7,287 nucleotides of DNA from Caldisericota bacterium. Its GTDB lineage: Bacteria; Caldisericota; Caldisericia; Cryosericales; Cryosericaceae. Positions within the stretch are counted from its first letter, which is position 1. Every line of letters starts with the position of its first letter. This document shows, one piece after another, positions 4,691 to 7,287 of the stretch. The stretch spans positions 1 to 7,287 of the forward strand of contig JAPLGH010000057.1 in the NCBI GenBank assembly GCA_026390285.1, read 5' to 3'. A program made the position numbers and the translations under genes. Below the pieces are notes generated by a model. That model saw only the letters and a list, made by a program, of their open reading frames with translations. It searched no databases and was not told the DNA's origin.

Positions 4691-7186
4691 GTGAGAGTCA
4701 TCATTGTTGGTGGAAATGCCGGGGGAGCTTCGGCCGCAGCCCGTCTGCGCCGCCTCGACGAAAAAGCGGAGATCATCGTCTACGAAAAAGGACAATACAT
4801 CAGTTTCGCCAATTGCGGGCTTCCCTATCACATAGGTGGTGTTATAGAAGACCGTGACCAATTGCTTGTCCAGACGCCGGCGTCGATGAAGGAACGGTTC
4901 AATATCGATTTTCTGACGGGGCGCGAGGTGACCAGTATCGATCGACAGGCACACACGGTCACCGTGAAGGATGTCGCCACCGGGACTGAAACGACTGACC
5001 AATATGACAAGCTCGTCCTGTCTCCTGGTGGTTCTCCACTGCGCCCGCCTATCCCGGGTATCGACAGCGACGGAATCTATTCGCTGTGGACCATCCCTGA
5101 TATGGACCGCATCATCGGGGCCGTGCATGCCGGTGCCAGGAAAGCCGTCGTCGTCGGAGGGGGGTTCATCGGTGTCGAAGTCGCTGAGAACCTGAGAGAG
5201 CAGAAGGTGGACGTCGCACTGGTCGAGATGCTACCACAGGTACTGGCGTTCCTTGACCCTGACATGGCCGCCTATGCCCATCAGGAACTACAGATCCATG
5301 GCGTGGACCTGCACCTCGGTGATGGGGTCAAGTCGTTTGCAAAGAATGCGGATGGCACACTGACGGTGGCACTTTCCAGTGGGAAGCAGCTTGTGGCAGA
5401 CGTAGTCATCCTCTCTATTGGTGTACGACCAAACACGCAGATTGCCGAACGCGCTGGACTCACGATCGGCAGCTCCCACGGAGTCTTGGTGGACGAGCAC
5501 CTGCGCACCAGCGATCCCGACATCTACGCCATCGGCGACGTCATCGAGGTCGAACACTTCGTGACCAGGAGCAGGGCACTCATCCCGCTGGCGGGCCCGG
5601 CCAACCGGCAGGCACGCATCGCTGCCAACAACATTGCGGGACATGAAGATGTCTATAAGGGCACGCAGGGGACTTCCATTGTCAAAGTGTTCGATCTTGC
5701 GGCGGGTGCCACTGGTGCCGGCTCGGCCCTGTTGACCAAACTGGGCATCCCTTTCCGCACTATTACCATCCATCCGGGTTCACATGCTGGATACTACCCC
5801 GGGAGTACCCCGGTTCACATCAAACTGCTCTACAGCCCGGAGGGCAAATTGCTTGGTGCTCAGGCCGCCGGCTATGACGGCGTCGACAAGCGTATCGACG
5901 TCCTGGCCACGGCCATGCGTCTCGGCGCAACCGTCGATGACCTGACCGACCTTGAGCTCGTCTACGCGCCACCCTATGGCAGCGCCAAGGATCCGGTTAA
6001 CATGGTGGGCTTTGTGGCCCAGAATGATCTCGAGAACCTGGCGCCCACCGTCGACACAGAGCACCTGGCCGAAGAACTCGCGAAAGGTGCGACACTCCTG
6101 GACGTGCGTGAACCGGAAGAGACATCCTGTGGCATCATCCCCGGGGCTGTTACCATCCCACTCTCGGTCCTGCGCGATCACCTGGGGGAGTTGCCCGCTG
6201 GAAAGAAAGTCATCCTTACCTACTGCAAAGTCGGCCTGCGTGGGTACGTCGCGCAGAGGATCTTGGCTCAGCATGGGTTCCAGGTGGCCAACCTAACTGG
6301 AGGCTATACGAGTTGGGAAGCTGCCGTGACACACGGTATCGAAGAACAGCCCGCCCGCCCCGAGCGCGAAGCAGATGATCAGCAGACCAGCACAAGAGAG
6401 CCGTGTGCCACGAAGGCAGAATTGCTGGCCCCACGCACCGCAGCTTCGGCGAAGACTGTCGAGATCGACGCCTGTGGCCTTCAGTGCCCGGGACCCCTGC
6501 TCAAGCTGAAAGAAGCGCTCGCAACGACAGGGCCGGGTGACATGATCAAGGTCACCGCCTCGGACCCCGGCTTCTACGCGGACGTCGCAGCCTTTGCCCA
6601 GGCACAGGGCCTGGAAGTCATGGACAGACAGCGCGGGAAGCTGGTCACGGCCACACTGCGGAAGCCCGTTCAGGCCGCGGCCACACCGGGAGTCACCGTC
6701 GTTTCCGGCAGGGCGGACGATCACGCGACCATCATCGTGTTCAGCAACGACCTGGACAAGGTCATTGCGGCGTTCATCATCGCGAACGGCGCTCAGGCCA
6801 TGGGCAAGAAGGTCAGCATGTTCTTCACCTTCTGGGGTCTTAACGTCCTGCGGAAAGATGAGAATGTCCGCATCAAGAAGACGTTCATCGAGAAGATGTT
6901 TGGCATGATGATGCCGCGCGGCGCCACACACCTCATCCTGGGCAAGATGCACATGATGGGGATGGGCACGGGCATGATCCTGGGACTCATGAAGAAGTAC
7001 AACGTGACTCCGGTCGAGGCAATGATGCGGTCCGTGCTCGACGGCGGTGGCAAGTTCATCGCCTGCACCATGTCCATGAACCTGATGGGCATCCACCGCG
7101 AAGAGCTCATCGACGGCATCGAAGAAGGTGGCGTGGCGACCATGCTGGGCGACGCCGACCAGGGCCACATCAACTACTTCATCTAG
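4691..7186 (+). CDS. CoA-disulfide/persulfide reductase fused to rhodanese, TusA and DsrE-like domains, 831 aa
   Basis: Cytoplasmic flavoprotein combining four sulfur-handling modules. Residues 1-450 are a CoA-disulfide reductase/NADH:persulfide reductase: FAD motif GGNAGG (7-12), active-site Cys in SFANCGLPY (C42), NAD(P)H motif GGGFIGVE (156-163), second FAD motif DIYAIGD (277-283), and a dimerisation domain with YYPG (368-371) and YAPPY (425-429), likely the catalytic tyrosines of this family. Residues 455-548 are a rhodanese domain with loop CKVGLRG (C512). A polar linker (about 549-587) leads to a TusA domain (588-658) with ACGLQCPGP (C599). Residues 672-831 are a DsrE/DsrF/DrsH-like domain, Met-rich, with ACTMSMNLMG (C792). 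All catalytic cysteines are present. It probably reduces CoA-disulfide, CoA-persulfide or polysulfide with NAD(P)H and passes sulfane sulfur between its own domains. Rhodanese-fused reductases are known, and I recall longer fusions in anaerobes. It stands alone, followed by a terminator. Confidence 0.93.
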   Translation: MRVIIVGGNAGGASAAARLRRLDEKAEIIVYEKGQYISFANCGLPYHIGGVIEDRDQLLVQTPASMKERFNIDFLTGREVTSIDRQAHTVTVKDVATGTETTDQYDKLVLSPGGSPLRPPIPGIDSDGIYSLWTIPDMDRIIGAVHAGARKAVVVGGGFIGVEVAENLREQKVDVALVEMLPQVLAFLDPDMAAYAHQELQIHGVDLHLGDGVKSFAKNADGTLTVALSSGKQLVADVVILSIGVRPNTQIAERAGLTIGSSHGVLVDEHLRTSDPDIYAIGDVIEVEHFVTRSRALIPLAGPANRQARIAANNIAGHEDVYKGTQGTSIVKVFDLAAGATGAGSALLTKLGIPFRTITIHPGSHAGYYPGSTPVHIKLLYSPEGKLLGAQAAGYDGVDKRIDVLATAMRLGATVDDLTDLELVYAPPYGSAKDPVNMVGFVAQNDLENLAPTVDTEHLAEELAKGATLLDVREPEETSCGIIPGAVTIPLSVLRDHLGELPAGKKVILTYCKVGLRGYVAQRILAQHGFQVANLTGGYTSWEAAVTHGIEEQPARPEREADDQQTSTREPCATKAELLAPRTAASAKTVEIDACGLQCPGPLLKLKEALATTGPGDMIKVTASDPGFYADVAAFAQAQGLEVMDRQRGKLVTATLRKPVQAAATPGVTVVSGRADDHATIIVFSNDLDKVIAAFIIANGAQAMGKKVSMFFTFWGLNVLRKDENVRIKKTFIEKMFGMMMPRGATHLILGKMHMMGMGTGMILGLMKKYNVTPVEAMMRSVLDGGGKFIACTMSMNLMGIHREELIDGIEEGGVATMLGDADQGHINYFI

Positions 7187-7197
7187 AGACAAACGAA

Positions 7198-7221
7198 AGC
7201 CCCCAGCGTACGCTGGGGGCT
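7198..7221. terminator. Perfect palindromic terminator shared by convergent genes
   Basis: AGCCCCCAGC (7198-7207) and GCTGGGGGCT (7212-7221) pair perfectly around GTAC. On the minus strand it is followed by the T-rich TTCGTTTG, a good intrinsic terminator for the cold-shock gene that ends 26 bp away. On the plus strand the tail GATTGGGTT is poorer, but the stem begins 11 nt after the reductase stop, so it probably ends both transcripts. Confidence 0.85.
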
Positions 7222-7246
7222 GATTGGGTTCAGTATAGGGGGAGAA

Positions 7247-7287
7247 CTACTTGATCGTGACGTCCTTGGCCTGCGGACCCTTGTCGC
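7247..7287 (-). CDS. Cold-shock protein (CspA family), C-terminal fragment
   Basis: Only the last 12 complete codons lie in the window, reading DKGPQAKDVTIK and then TAG (7247-7249). This is the characteristic end of the cold-shock domain (consensus KGPQA-x-x-V), a single-stranded nucleic-acid-binding beta-barrel of about 66-70 residues that acts as an RNA chaperone. The gene continues past the right edge and converges on the reductase, with the shared palindromic terminator between them. The motif is short but distinctive. Which paralogue it is, and whether it is cold-induced, cannot be told. Confidence 0.8.
   Translation of the reverse strand, partial: DKGPQAKDVTIK

Noticed and set aside
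6293..7192. Minus-strand open frame of 299 codons
   Set aside because: It is antisense to the TusA and DsrE-like domains of the reductase, and its His/Asp/Val-rich composition is typical of a shadow of a G+C-rich gene.

Overview
This window is bacterial chromosome, moderately G+C-rich by eye. The start codons are mostly preceded by strong AGGAGG-type ribosome binding sites, and the recognisable promoters are sigma-70-like. I cannot name the organism. A lipoprotein sugar-binding protein, a membrane-anchored toastrack protein, a cold-shock protein and a multidomain persulfide/CoA-disulfide reductase would fit an anaerobic or microaerophilic heterotroph that handles sulfane sulfur (Firmicutes, Caldisericota or similar). 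That is inference only. No phage, transposase, CRISPR, tRNA or rRNA is visible.

Layout. Positions 1-1198 (minus) hold a MalE-type sugar ABC transporter substrate-binding lipoprotein, open at the left edge and lacking only its last residues. Positions 1199-1601 are non-coding, with a good minus-strand promoter about 220 bp upstream of that gene, two small inverted repeats in the implied leader and one hairpin. Positions 1602-2174 (minus) encode a small nucleotidyltransferase-fold protein. Positions 2175-2385 hold its probable -10 element, a REP-like palindromic repeat, a perfect 16-bp palindrome and a hairpin just after the next gene. Positions 2386-3201 (minus) encode a membrane-anchored toastrack beta-repeat protein. 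Positions 3411-4439 (minus) encode a tocopherol-cyclase-family protein. Positions 4440-4690 form a divergent promoter region with a 19-bp dyad. Positions 4691-7186 (plus) encode an 831-residue fusion of CoA-disulfide reductase, rhodanese, TusA and DsrE-like domains. A strong palindromic terminator at 7198-7221 separates it from the convergent tail of a cold-shock protein gene (7247-7287, minus).

How the genes may work together. The genes do not form one operon; each has its own leader or is divergent from its neighbour. The most notable arrangement is the divergent pair: a single-chain sulfur-relay enzyme facing a tocopherol-cyclase homologue across a shared control region. This may link sulfane-sulfur or thiol redox chemistry with quinol or lipid chemistry, but that link is inferred from position alone. 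The toastrack protein lies downstream of the cyclase on the same strand, about 210 bp away, and could be partly co-transcribed. The sugar-binding protein, nucleotidyltransferase and cold-shock protein look like unrelated neighbours.
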